Source of the DNA: UBA7672 sp047601145
Lineage (GTDB): Bacteria; Pseudomonadota; Alphaproteobacteria; Caulobacterales; Hyphomonadaceae
Length of the DNA stretch: 64,000 bases
Direction of reading: 5' to 3'
NCBI GenBank assembly: GCA_047601145.1
Contig: JASGJW010000003.1
Coordinates: 868,001-932,000 of the forward strand
Below, piece by piece: positions 18,594 through 26,691 of the stretch (position 1 is the stretch's first letter; each line of letters opens with the position of its first letter). Under the pieces are notes generated by a model. The model was given only the letters and a program-made list of their open reading frames with translations. It did no database searches and was not told where the DNA came from. The position numbers and the translations under genes were made by a program.

Positions 18594-18888
18594 GGCCGCC
18601 TTCCTGCCCGCTGTTTCCCGAAAGTGGTCGGGCCAGGGAGCGGTAGCGGAAGAACTTCATCAGGGCGATCGTGGTGGTGAAGTTGATGAGCGCGTAGGCG
18701 ATGGCGATGTCGAGGAAGTCGGGGCGGCCGAACACAAAGCCGATCAGCGACAGGAACAGCACCGTCTTCGTCCCGAAGGAGTTGGCGGCGAGGATGCGAT
18801 CATAGTGTGACGGTCCTGCGATCGCGCGGACGATCATGAGAACCATGGCCACGAGTAACCCGGCGACGCCGGCGGCGAGCAGCACCAT
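18586..18888 (-). CDS. mnhF: monovalent cation/H+ antiporter subunit F
   Basis: A 100-residue MrpF-type subunit with three helices. The segment IAGPSHYDRILAANSFGTKT is the family hallmark, followed by DFLDIAIAYALINFTTTIAL. It begins 2 bp after mnhE ends. Confidence 0.9.
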   Translation of the reverse strand: MVLLAAGVAGLLVAMVLMIVRAIAGPSHYDRILAANSFGTKTVLFLSLIGFVFGRPDFLDIAIAYALINFTTTIALMKFFRYRSLARPLSGNSGQEGGHA

Positions 18889-18890
18889 GG

Positions 18891-19370
18891 CTAGCCCTTC
18901 CCGTCAGCCGCCGCGGCGGCCTTGCGGTCCATCACGGCGAAACTGCCAGCCGGAGAGTTTTCGCGAACGAGCGCGTGCACTTTCACATTGTCGCCGTCGA
19001 CTTCGACTGTGACCGTACCAGGCGTCAGCGTGATCGAATTGGCGAACAGGGCCTTGCCCAGATCGGTGCGCGCCGTCGCCTTGAGGTTGACCATCACGGG
19101 ATCGATCGCATGACGCGGGCCGACGATGCGCGCGATGACCGCGACATTGGCCTTCATGATCTCGACCAGCAGCCATCCAAAATAGACCGTCAGCTGGAGG
19201 ATGCGGTGATAGGGCGAGGCGTCGCGTCCGATGATCTTCAGTCGCGCAGCAAGCACGAGCGACAGCAGGACCGACAGAACGCCGAGCGCAATGAACAACG
19301 GCGCGTTCTGCCCCGACAGGAGGAACCAGAACGCCGCAAGAGCGACGAGAAGCCCGGGCAGATAGCTCAT
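18891..19370 (-). CDS. mnhE: monovalent cation/H+ antiporter subunit E
   Basis: A 159-residue MrpE-type subunit and the first gene of the leftward operon. Membrane helices cover residues 4-45 and about 60-85; GWLLVEIMKANVAVIARIV and NSITLTPGTVTVEVDGD are typical. The tail is rich in Ala, Lys and Asp. The operon promoter should lie between 19371 and 19467. Confidence 0.9.
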   Translation of the reverse strand: MSYLPGLLVALAAFWFLLSGQNAPLFIALGVLSVLLSLVLAARLKIIGRDASPYHRILQLTVYFGWLLVEIMKANVAVIARIVGPRHAIDPVMVNLKATARTDLGKALFANSITLTPGTVTVEVDGDNVKVHALVRENSPAGSFAVMDRKAAAAADGKG

Positions 19371-19467
19371 GCTCGCTGACCTCCTCTGCTTCGATTGCCG
19401 ATGTTACAGGACTTGGACAACTCGGCCGGAAATTGCCAGCAAAACCGGACGGCGGCTGGGCGATTTC

Positions 19468-20676
19468 CTAGCGGCCGTAGGCGGTTCTGGGCTTGCCAGT
19501 ATCCATCATGCGGAGATCGCGGGCGAAACCGGCTTCTTCGCTGTCATCCTCGTCGGCGACGGCGTCCGGGGAGAAGGCAGACGAGAGCGACCAGTTCCAG
19601 TAACGCAGCACGGTCTGCGCCTTGGCCACCGCGATCGTCTCGTAGATTTCCGAGACGCGCGCGAAGTCCGGGCTGTCTTCCATGTTGCCGAGCGCTTTCC
19701 AGAGCTCGCGCAGATACGGGCGCTTGAGACCCGTCGCCTTGCACAGCACGGCGAGACCTTCGCCGCCGATGTCCTGGAAGATACGTTCGCCTGTCGTGGC
19801 CTTGATACCGGACAGGGCGGAGATGTCGGCGATCATTTCGGGCGTCAGAGCGCCCGCTGCCGCGCCAGCGGTGATCGCGGCCTCGAGACTTTCGTGCGGA
19901 GAACGGCCGATGGCGGAACGGTCGCGCTGACGACGTTCGATGACGTGCAGCGCCTTGCGAACGACAGGGTCGGTGTCGGTCGCGGCATAACGGAAGATGT
20001 CAGCGCACATGTCCATCAGCAGCGTGCGTTCGGCGGAGAAGCGTATGAGGATCTGGCGGCGCTCGGCGGCGGCCGACCACCAGAACATGGCGAGCGCGTG
20101 AGCCGGGCGAACCTCCTCGCGCATGATCAGTAGCGGCGGGAGCGCAGGCGCGTTCCGCGAGGCGCCGACCATCAATTCCACCGAACGCTCGGAGAGTTTT
20201 GCCGTCGTGTTCTCGAGCAGCGCCTTCATGGCGGCCGTATCGCCCGACTCCCCGATCGCGGTGGCGACGGCTGGACCGATCTCGCGACGGCGGCCGACGG
20301 TCACGCGGTGCGCGGTGGCGCCGTGGGAAACGATGTAGCAAAGGTCCGCGTCGTCGAACGCTTTGTTGTCGGCCAGGATAAGCTGGGCGACATGCGGCAC
20401 ATCGAGAGCCAGAAAACGGAGAAGACGTTTCGGCGCCTGGGACATCTCCTGCAGGCGCCGGGCGCAGAGCTCGCGCGCAGCGACATCGGACTCGAGCAGG
20501 ATTTCGAGCAGCAGGTCTCCAGCGATCGCACGGTCCTGGATGTTGCCGCGCGACGCCGGCAGGGCGACGACGTCCATGAGACGGCGCAACAGCGAACGGC
20601 GGGCAAAGCCATCCGAGCCTGCCTGCACAACGCCGGCGGCGGCCGGCGCTTCCCCGGAGGACGGAACGTCCGACAT
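19468..20676 (-). CDS. DUF2336 domain-containing protein
   Basis: A 402-residue, mostly helical, soluble protein of the alphaproteobacterial DUF2336 family. It shows repeated short helices (LLEILLESDVAARELCARRL; LSERSVELMVGASRNAPALP; MREEVRPAHALAMFWWSAAA), a HEAT-like pattern. The family function is unknown. It is a single gene with an upstream near-match to a CtrA site and lies between the Mrp operon and DoxX. Confidence 0.78.
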   Translation of the reverse strand: MSDVPSSGEAPAAAGVVQAGSDGFARRSLLRRLMDVVALPASRGNIQDRAIAGDLLLEILLESDVAARELCARRLQEMSQAPKRLLRFLALDVPHVAQLILADNKAFDDADLCYIVSHGATAHRVTVGRRREIGPAVATAIGESGDTAAMKALLENTTAKLSERSVELMVGASRNAPALPPLLIMREEVRPAHALAMFWWSAAAERRQILIRFSAERTLLMDMCADIFRYAATDTDPVVRKALHVIERRQRDRSAIGRSPHESLEAAITAGAAAGALTPEMIADISALSGIKATTGERIFQDIGGEGLAVLCKATGLKRPYLRELWKALGNMEDSPDFARVSEIYETIAVAKAQTVLRYWNWSLSSAFSPDAVADEDDSEEAGFARDLRMMDTGKPRTAYGR

Positions 20677-20722
20677 GGATCCCCTGCTCGTTGCCGTAGC
20701 GGAGAAGCATGGCCCGGGGCGG

Positions 20723-20737
20723 TTAACGGATGATCAA
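20723..20737. promoter_or_regulatory. near-consensus CtrA site
   Basis: TTAA-CGGATGA-TCAA matches the CtrA consensus TTAA-N7-TTAA with one mismatch, about 50 bp upstream of the leftward DUF2336 gene. The motif is short, so it is only suggestive. Confidence 0.3.
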
Positions 20738-20771
20738 CCTGCGACGCGTTCGCGGAAGCGTCTCAGGCCCA

Positions 20772-21248
20772 TTATTGGCCGTAATAGCTCTTCGGCTTGG
20801 CTGAATCGTCCCCGCCGGGGTGGATGACGATCAGGACGATCGCGGCGATTACCAGTCCGAGCGTCAGATAGAAGAGCATCGAGGCGTCGGTCTCTCCCGT
20901 GGTGACCTTGCCGCCCTCGCCCACCGCATCGACCGGGATCTGCACGCCGAGCATCATGAGCTGCACGACCAGCGCCGCCAGAACGGCCATCAGGAGCAGG
21001 CCAAGGAATGCGCCGATCCGGCGCGTTGGCGGAACGAAGATCAGCAGGGCCGCAATGATTTCGAGAACGCCGATGGCGAAGCGCCCGGTCGGCTCGAAAT
21101 AGGCGATGCCGGAGGCTTCCGCGAAGAGCGGGAAGAGATGGTTCTTCGTGCCTGCCGCCGGGGCGAGCGTATCGATCGCCACCCAGATCAGCATTGCCGC
21201 GAGAAACAGGGCGAGCACCCAGCTTCCCAAAGTCCGGGCCTCACGCAT
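20772..21248 (-). CDS. DoxX-like membrane protein
   Basis: A 158-residue inner-membrane protein with four helices of the DoxX-like group (LGSWVLALFLAAMLIWVAID; GRFAIGVLEIIAALLIFVPP; RIGAFLGLLLMAVLAALVVQ; LFYLTLGLVIAAIVLIVIHP). The start at 21248 follows GAGGGA. Three copies of a 16-bp repeat lie 60-105 bp upstream. The RHH/EF-hand genes are next on the same strand. Exact role unknown. Confidence 0.75.
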   Translation of the reverse strand: MREARTLGSWVLALFLAAMLIWVAIDTLAPAAGTKNHLFPLFAEASGIAYFEPTGRFAIGVLEIIAALLIFVPPTRRIGAFLGLLLMAVLAALVVQLMMLGVQIPVDAVGEGGKVTTGETDASMLFYLTLGLVIAAIVLIVIHPGGDDSAKPKSYYGQ

Positions 21249-21306
21249 GGCAGGCTCCCTCACTCACACACCCTTGGGAGGCAACATGGCGCCGTTTTGC
21301 CCATAC

Positions 21307-21354
21307 GCCAAATGTGATGGGCGCCACATGTGATGGGCGCCAAATGTGACAGGC
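21307..21354. repeat. three tandem 16-bp repeats upstream of doxX-like gene
   Basis: GCCAAATGTGATGGGC, GCCACATGTGATGGGC and GCCAAATGTGACAGGC follow each other without gap. They lie between the stop of the short RHH/EF-hand gene and the DoxX start, where a promoter is expected. Sixteen-bp spacing and near identity suggest an operator for an oligomeric repressor. Confidence 0.8.
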
Positions 21355-21362
21355 GCCCCAGG

Positions 21363-21755
21363 TTATCGGCCCGGGTTGAACTCATCGAAAGACAGCTTGC
21401 CGTCGCCGTCATGATCCAGCTGCTGGAAACGGTTGCAGGCGGGTGCGGTGCGCGACTGGGCGGCGCTTGGGAGGGCTGCAAGGACGGTAAGGCTCGCAGC
21501 GGCGGCGCCGATGGCGAGATAGCGTTTCCGACGCAACGGTTTGGGAATGAGCGTCAGGAGCGACTTCGTCGCCGGGGCCGCGTCGGGAAATCGGCCCCCA
21601 CCGGCGATGTAGCCATCCAGCGCTTCGCGGATCACATCGCTGGCGGTGCGCCCTTCCCTCCGGCAGGCGGCGAGGAAGTCGCGCTTGGTCTCGTGCGAGA
21701 CGCGCACTTCGATCATTTCGGTTTTCTTGGACGGCGGACGGGAATCGTCTCTCAC
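21363..21755 (-). CDS. RHH - transmembrane - EF-hand protein (short paralogue)
   Basis: A 130-residue protein of unusual build. Residues 14-52 form a ribbon-helix-helix DNA-binding domain (EMIEVRVSHETKRDFLAACR; EGRTASDVIREALDGYI). A basic stretch (LRRKR) and a hydrophobic segment (80-98, ending LPSAAQ) follow. The C-terminus holds one perfect EF-hand calcium loop, DHDGDGKLSFDE (114-125). There is no Met near the hydrophobic segment, so the EF-hand can only be translated as part of the RHH protein. Topology by charge places RHH in the cytoplasm and the EF-hand outside. The start is GTG 21755; ATG 21716 is an alternative that still keeps most of RHH. Confidence 0.72.
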   Translation of the reverse strand: MRDDSRPPSKKTEMIEVRVSHETKRDFLAACRREGRTASDVIREALDGYIAGGGRFPDAAPATKSLLTLIPKPLRRKRYLAIGAAAASLTVLAALPSAAQSRTAPACNRFQQLDHDGDGKLSFDEFNPGR

Positions 21756-21775
21756 GGGTTGGCTCCGGAAACATT

Positions 21776-21804
21776 GCTGCCGGCGTCATGAAGACGCCGG
21801 CAGC
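21776..21804 (-). terminator. strong hairpin between the two RHH/EF-hand genes
   Basis: GCTGCCGGCGTC (21776-21787) and GACGCCGGCAGC (21793-21804) form a 12-bp stem with a 5-nt loop. It lies after the long paralogue and before the short one. The T-tract on the minus strand is weak. Confidence 0.5.
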
Positions 21805-21826
21805 GGATGTATCGCCAGTGTAACCG

Positions 21827-21836
21827 TGTCCGGACA
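21827..21836. promoter_or_regulatory. TGTCCGGACA palindrome upstream of the short paralogue
   Basis: A perfect 10-bp palindrome about 75 bp before the short RHH/EF-hand gene. The same core occurs upstream of the long paralogue. An incomplete copy (AGTGTCC) follows directly. Confidence 0.4.
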
Positions 21837-21841
21837 GTGTC

Positions 21842-22846
21842 CTACGACGGCGGCAGGTATTCCTTGAGGGAGAGCTTGCCGTCCTTGTTGGCGTCGAGGC
21901 GTGTGAAGGCGGCCTTGATCTGCTCCGGCGTCGCTTTCTTCATGCCCGGGATGTCGACCTGCGGAGGCTCCGGCGTATCCGGGTCATCCGCGTTGAGCTT
22001 GATCACAACGGGCGTGACGATCTTGGCGTACTCCGCCTCGGTCAGCGACTTGTCGCCATTCTTGTCGAGGATCTCGAAGCCGCGCGTGAGCATGGCGGTT
22101 TGGCGCGCCTTGTACTCGTCGAGCGTGACCTTTCCGTCCTTGTTGGCGTCGATCGAGTCGAACTCCTGCTTTTTCATGTCGTCGACCGAGAAGGTGAAGG
22201 TCTTCGCTTCCGGAGCCTGCTCGCCATCCTTCAGCTCCTTCACCTCGCGATGCGAGATAAACTTGTATTCGTGCTGCTCGTCCTTCTCGCCGTCCTTGCC
22301 GCCGCCGAGTTCATCGGGAAGCCAGAAGGTGAACGCCTCAGATTTCATTCCGTCGGGCTTGATCTGCATCCTGGGCGCATCCTTGCCGGAATGTGTGACG
22401 GTGCGTGTTTCGATCACAACGTTGTTGTCGGGCTTCGTCTCGAACTTCGGACCGAGGAATTCGTCCGGCGACAGGACGCCGTCCTTGTTGGTGTCAAGGC
22501 GGCTGAACTGGGCCTGGAAGTCCGGTGCGGCCGCGCTGGGCAAGGCGGCGAAGGTGGCGAGGCCGATGGCGGCGATGCTGCCGGCGGCAATGCGCGGCGC
22601 GTAGTGGCGCACCGGCTGTGGAATTTTCATGATGAGCGTCCTTTTCTCAGGGATTGGGGGCCGCTCGCGCCCGTCGAGATAGGTCTGCACACTCTCGCGA
22701 ACGACTTCGCTCGCGGTCGTGCCGTCCTCCCGGCAGGCGGTCAGGAACGCCTGCTTGGTTTCGTACGGGATGCGCACTTCCAGGGTCTCGGACTTCTTGG
22801 CCTTTGTAGGCTTCTTGTTTGTCTCGTCCGTCGGCATGGTGCTCAT
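21842..22846 (-). CDS. RHH - transmembrane - multi-EF-hand protein (long paralogue)
   Basis: A 334-residue protein with the same layout as its downstream neighbour. The RHH domain is at 20-58 (TLEVRIPYETKQAFLTACRE; TTASEVVRESVQTYLDG), a KIPQPVR motif precedes a hydrophobic segment at 86-107 (ending LPSAAA), and four EF-hand loops follow: DTNKDGVLSPDE (118-129), DANKDGKVTLDE (233-244), DKNGDKSLTEAE (261-272, Gly6 replaced) and DANKDGKLSLKE (318-329). A charged 100-residue insert separates loops 1 and 2. It could be a membrane-bound calcium-responsive regulator, or an EF-hand protein whose signal-peptide-like segment is cleaved. Start at ATG 22846 or 22837; both keep the RHH domain. Confidence 0.75.
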   Translation of the reverse strand: MSTMPTDETNKKPTKAKKSETLEVRIPYETKQAFLTACREDGTTASEVVRESVQTYLDGRERPPIPEKRTLIMKIPQPVRHYAPRIAAGSIAAIGLATFAALPSAAAPDFQAQFSRLDTNKDGVLSPDEFLGPKFETKPDNNVVIETRTVTHSGKDAPRMQIKPDGMKSEAFTFWLPDELGGGKDGEKDEQHEYKFISHREVKELKDGEQAPEAKTFTFSVDDMKKQEFDSIDANKDGKVTLDEYKARQTAMLTRGFEILDKNGDKSLTEAEYAKIVTPVVIKLNADDPDTPEPPQVDIPGMKKATPEQIKAAFTRLDANKDGKLSLKEYLPPS

Positions 22847-22920
22847 CCCTTCCGGCGCGGCGGCCTGTCTCCACGGGAAACCGGTCCGCGTCTCCTGCCC
22901 AGCGAATTGCCGCATGGACG

Positions 22921-23019
22921 CCGGACAGATTCCGTCCGGTCGTGGCAGGATCGTGGCGCCTCGCCTCACAGCGTTCGTCAAAATCCGTCCGGACGCCAGA
23001 AAAAGCGTGTCCGGACACG
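22921..23019. promoter_or_regulatory. cluster of TCCGGA palindromes between long paralogue and maoC
   Basis: The 235-bp divergent gap holds CCGGAC-N7-GTCCGG (22921-22939), CGTCCGGACG (22986-22995) and the perfect 14-bp palindrome CGTGTCCGGACACG (23006-23019). The core matches the palindrome upstream of the short paralogue. Confidence 0.45.
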
Positions 23020-23081
23020 ACTTGCGCGCGCATTTCCGGGGAATATGGTCGCTTCACACTGATCCTCAGGGGACTTCATCC

Positions 23082-23531
23082 ATGCGCCTGGTGCCATTTG
23101 CCGACCTCGAATCCATCGTGGGACAGGAGGTCGGGGTCTCGCCCTGGCACCAGATCACCCAGAGCCAGGTGAACAAGTTCGCCGAGGCGACGGGCGATCA
23201 CCAGTGGATCCACGTTGATGTCGAGCGCGCCACCAAGGAACTCGGAGCACCGATCGCCCACGGCTACCTGACGCTGTCTCTCCTGCCGATGCTGTCGGCG
23301 CAGGTGATGCGGGTGGAGGGCGTCGTGCGCGGCATCAATTTCGGCTGCAACAAGGTGCGCTTCACCAATATGGTGCCAGTGGGATCCCGGGTGCGGCTGA
23401 AGCAGAAATGCCTGAAAGTGGAAGAGCGAGCTGGCGGCAAGCAGATGACGATGGAGTCCACCATCGAGATTGAAGGCAAGGATCGTCCTGCCGCCGTGGT
23501 CGAGGCGATCAGTATAATTTACGGGGAATAG
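23082..23531 (+). CDS. MaoC-like (R)-enoyl-CoA hydratase
   Basis: A 149-residue hot-dog fold hydratase. The motif FAEATGDHQWIHVDVERA contains the catalytic Asp and His of the MaoC/(R)-hydratase family, and HGYLTLSLLP is typical. It probably hydrates enoyl-CoA in beta-oxidation or polyhydroxyalkanoate supply. ATG 23082 follows AGGGGA. It is divergent from the RHH/EF-hand gene. Confidence 0.88.
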   Translation: MRLVPFADLESIVGQEVGVSPWHQITQSQVNKFAEATGDHQWIHVDVERATKELGAPIAHGYLTLSLLPMLSAQVMRVEGVVRGINFGCNKVRFTNMVPVGSRVRLKQKCLKVEERAGGKQMTMESTIEIEGKDRPAAVVEAISIIYGE

Positions 23532-23648
23532 ACCGCCCCGACTTCCCGCAAAGCCAGAAACCTGTGTACGGGGGCCTTGTAACGCCTTCAGTTCACACGA
23601 CTTTATCGTCTGGTGCTTGGGCCGAATCACGAGTCCAATGACAACCAG

Positions 23649-23664
23649 CCCGCATTTTCGCGGG
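23649..23664 (+). terminator. short hairpin after maoC-like gene
   Basis: CCCGC, six-nt loop, GCGGG followed by TTT. It lies just before the peptidase start. A weak terminator or leader hairpin. Confidence 0.3.
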
Positions 23665-23675
23665 TTTGACGGTTC

Positions 23676-25883
23676 ATGGCGCGCAAGACGGGGGAAAAGT
23701 CGGGGCGGGCGCCAGGGGCCGGTAGCAAGAGTTCTGGCATGCCCGATACCCCTCACCTGTCCGCTTCACCGTCAGGACCGCCCAAAGCGCGGCGCGATGA
23801 GAAGGCTGTCATCGAGCAGCTCGGCCGGGCGCGGATCGATCCTTATGCCTGGTTGAAGGACGACAACTGGAAGGAGGTCATGCGTGACCCTGGCCAGCTG
23901 CGGGCGGATATCAAGGCATATCTCGACGCCGAGAACGGCTACACGCGCGAACGGTTGGAGCAGCCGACGGCGAAGCTGCAGGAACTCCTGTTCGAGGAGA
24001 TGAAGGGCCGGATCAAGGAGGACGACAGCTCCGTTCCGGCCATCGATGGGCCGTGGGCCTATTACCGGCGCTATCGCGAGGGCGGCGAGTATCCGATCTA
24101 TTGCCGGCGGCCGGCGGCGTTGGCGTTCGACAAACAGGCGCCCGGCGAGCAGGTGCTGGCTGACGGCAACGAGCTGGCCAAGGGTTGCGACTACTGGGAC
24201 GTGCGCAACTTTGACCATTCGCCGGATCACCGGCTGGTCGCGTTCACGGCCGATGAAAAAGGATCCGAGTTCTACACGCTGCACATCCGTGAGGCAGAGA
24301 CGGGGCGCGAGGTGGAATCGATCCCGCACACCTATGGCGAATTCACCTGGGGCGAGGATTCCAAAACCATGTATTGGGTGGCGCGCGACGAGAACGCGCG
24401 GCCCGTCGCAGTTTTTTGCCGCACGCTCGGTGAAGGAACCGACGCGCTGGTCTATCGCGAGAACGATCCGGGCTTCTTCGTTGGCGTGCAAACGAGCCAG
24501 TCGCGGAAGTTCATTTTCGTAACGGCGAACGATCACACGACATCGGAATGGCACTTCCTGCGAACCGACGACCCGGCGCGCGAACTGAAGCTGGTCGCGC
24601 AACGCGAGCGTGGCGTGGATTACTCTGTGGTCGATTTCGACGGCCGGTTCTGGATCCGCTCGAACCGCAACGGTGCGGTGGATTTCTCGCTGGTGTCGGC
24701 GCCGCATGGGGCGCCGAGCGAAGAGAACTGGCGGGTGGAAATTCCGCACCGGCCGGGCGTGCTGATCCTGGAAGTCGAACCGTTCGCGGATTTCCTCGTG
24801 CGGATGGAACGCGAGAACGGCCTGCCACGCATCGTCGTGCGCGAACGTGGCGCGGGCGCGGAGCACGCTATCGCTTTTGACGAACAGGCTTATGCGCTGG
24901 GCATGTCGAACGGCTATCTGTGGGACTCGCCGTGGCTGCGGTTCGAATACTCCTCGCCATCGACGCCGGCGCAGGTGTTCGACTACGACATGCGCACGCG
25001 TGAGCGTGTGCTGCGCAAGACGCAAGTGGTGCCGTCAGGTCATGACCCGAAGGACTATGTTGTCGAACGCATTGACGCACCCGCTGATGATGGCGCGCTG
25101 ATCCCGATCACACTCGTACGGCGCCGCACGACACCGATCGACGGCTCGGCGCCCGTGCTGCTCTATGGCTATGGCTCCTACGGGATCACCATTCCCGCGG
25201 ACTTCAAGACGGGGCTGCTTAGCCTTGTCGATCGCGGCTTCATCTATGCCGTCGCAGACGTGCGCGGATCGATGGCAAAGGGATACCAGTGGTATCTCGA
25301 CGGCAAGCTCGAGAAGAAGATCAACACTTTCACCGACTTTGTCGCGGCCGGCCGACATCTTGTGAACCTCGGCTACACGCAGCGCGGACGCATCGTGGCG
25401 ATGGGCGGATCGGCAGGCGGCATGCTGATGGGCGTCGCCGTGAACCTCGATCCGTCCCTGTTCGGCGGCGTGATCGCGGCGGTGCCTTTCGTGGACGTCC
25501 TAAATACGATGTCGGACGAGAGCCTGCCGCTGACGCCGCCGGAATGGCCCGAATGGGGCAATCCGCTGAACGACGCGATCGCCTATGATCGCATTCTCGC
25601 CTACTCGCCCTACGATCAGGTGGCGGCGCGACCTTACCCGCCGCTGCTGATCACGGGAGGCCTCACCGACCCGCGCGTCACCTACTGGGAACCGGCGAAA
25701 TGGGCGGCTCGGCTGCGGCACGAGGCGCCCGAGGCGGGACCATACTTCCTGAAGATCAACATGGACGCCGGCCACGGCGGCGCTTCAGGGCGGTTCGCAA
25801 GCATGCGGGAAACCGCGCTGGAATATGCATTTGCGCTTGCGGCCGTGGGACGTTCAGCGCCGAGTGAGGGTTTCCAGCGCTGA
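23676..25883 (+). CDS. ptrB: oligopeptidase B-like S9 family serine peptidase
   Basis: A 735-residue enzyme with an N-terminal beta-propeller and C-terminal alpha/beta-hydrolase domain. The nucleophile is in GGSAGGMLMG, the Asp in GGLTDPRVTYWEPAKW and the His in DAGHGGASGRF. YGYGSYG and WYLDGKLEKKINTFTDF are as in oligopeptidase B, which cuts after basic residues in short peptides in the cytoplasm. No signal peptide is present; the first 40 residues are basic and low-complexity. ATG 23676 is used; ATG 23742 (MPDTPHLS) is an alternative that fits the family better. Confidence 0.9.
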   Translation: MARKTGEKSGRAPGAGSKSSGMPDTPHLSASPSGPPKARRDEKAVIEQLGRARIDPYAWLKDDNWKEVMRDPGQLRADIKAYLDAENGYTRERLEQPTAKLQELLFEEMKGRIKEDDSSVPAIDGPWAYYRRYREGGEYPIYCRRPAALAFDKQAPGEQVLADGNELAKGCDYWDVRNFDHSPDHRLVAFTADEKGSEFYTLHIREAETGREVESIPHTYGEFTWGEDSKTMYWVARDENARPVAVFCRTLGEGTDALVYRENDPGFFVGVQTSQSRKFIFVTANDHTTSEWHFLRTDDPARELKLVAQRERGVDYSVVDFDGRFWIRSNRNGAVDFSLVSAPHGAPSEENWRVEIPHRPGVLILEVEPFADFLVRMERENGLPRIVVRERGAGAEHAIAFDEQAYALGMSNGYLWDSPWLRFEYSSPSTPAQVFDYDMRTRERVLRKTQVVPSGHDPKDYVVERIDAPADDGALIPITLVRRRTTPIDGSAPVLLYGYGSYGITIPADFKTGLLSLVDRGFIYAVADVRGSMAKGYQWYLDGKLEKKINTFTDFVAAGRHLVNLGYTQRGRIVAMGGSAGGMLMGVAVNLDPSLFGGVIAAVPFVDVLNTMSDESLPLTPPEWPEWGNPLNDAIAYDRILAYSPYDQVAARPYPPLLITGGLTDPRVTYWEPAKWAARLRHEAPEAGPYFLKINMDAGHGGASGRFASMRETALEYAFALAAVGRSAPSEGFQR

Positions 25884-25930
25884 TCGGTGCTGGAGTTCCA
25901 TACCGTCAGTTCAGACTTTTTACTGGCGCG

Positions 25931-25955
25931 TGACAATGCGAACCCTCTATTGTCA
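25931..25955. promoter_or_regulatory. inverted repeat before the TetR gene
   Basis: TGACAAT (25931-25937) and ATTGTCA (25949-25955) are perfect inverted arms with an 11-bp spacer, 28 bp before the TetR start. This fits an autoregulatory operator. Confidence 0.55.
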
Positions 25956-25982
25956 TCTGGAAGACAAGCCGGACGGGGGAAC

Positions 25983-26660
25983 ATGCCTTCAACCATGGTA
26001 AAACCTGCTCAGCGGACCTCGGCTTCTGGCCCGGCGCAGGCTCCGCGCTCGAAGCCCCGCGTCGACAAGGAAGCCCGCAAGGCAGAGTACCTGCGCGCAG
26101 CGGCGCGAGCATTTCTCGCCAAGGGCGCATCCGCCTCGATGCAGGATGTGGCCGACGCGGCGGGCGCGCCGAAGCCGGTGTTCTATCGCATCTTCCCCTC
26201 GCGCGCCGAGCTGATCGAGGCGTTGTTCCAGCACATCCACGACACCATCGTCCGCACGCAGCAGGGCAAGTGGGATGGCTATGGCTGGGCGCTGCGCGTG
26301 CTCTATCTCGAGGCCAAGAAGGAGCCTGAGATCTTCCTCGCGGCGCTGAAGACGTTCCGAGGTGATCCGGCGCTCGAGCCGCTGCGCGACGGGCTGCTAA
26401 CGCTGGTGCACCAGCAGGCCAGCAAGTTCTTCGAACCCACGCCGGGTGCGCCTGCCGGCGCCAAGGAGCGTATCGCGTTTGCCTCGAAGTCTATGAGTTC
26501 GCTGGTGTTCGATACGCTGGTGACCTGGCTTGAGAACACCGACGGACTGACCGACGAGAAGCGCTTCGTCTGGTATGGCCGCATCATCCGCGAATGGCGC
26601 AAGGCCACGCGCGAGGCCTATGAACTCGATCCGCCGGAGAAGGCGGAGAAGAAGAGCTAG
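25983..26660 (+). CDS. TetR/AcrR family transcriptional regulator
   Basis: A 225-residue repressor. The N-terminal HTH is AAARAFLAKGASASMQDVAD followed by AAGAPKPVFYRIFPSRAELI. The C-terminal ligand domain is helical. ATG 25983 follows GGGGGA. It probably controls itself through the inverted repeat upstream. Target genes and ligand are not evident; the small gene 26692 follows closely. Confidence 0.88.
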   Translation: MPSTMVKPAQRTSASGPAQAPRSKPRVDKEARKAEYLRAAARAFLAKGASASMQDVADAAGAPKPVFYRIFPSRAELIEALFQHIHDTIVRTQQGKWDGYGWALRVLYLEAKKEPEIFLAALKTFRGDPALEPLRDGLLTLVHQQASKFFEPTPGAPAGAKERIAFASKSMSSLVFDTLVTWLENTDGLTDEKRFVWYGRIIREWRKATREAYELDPPEKAEKKS

Positions 26661-26691
26661 CCGCGCAGGTCATGCTCCGGGGGATAAGGCC

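Noticed and set aside
21307..21354. CRISPR array
   Set aside because: The 16-bp units are directly adjacent without spacers and lie in a promoter position.
22630..22846. Start of the long EF-hand protein at the internal Met (MKIPQPVR), making it an ordinary secreted EF-hand protein
   Set aside because: The upstream frame codes for a complete RHH domain conserved with the paralogue, and the paralogue has no such internal Met.
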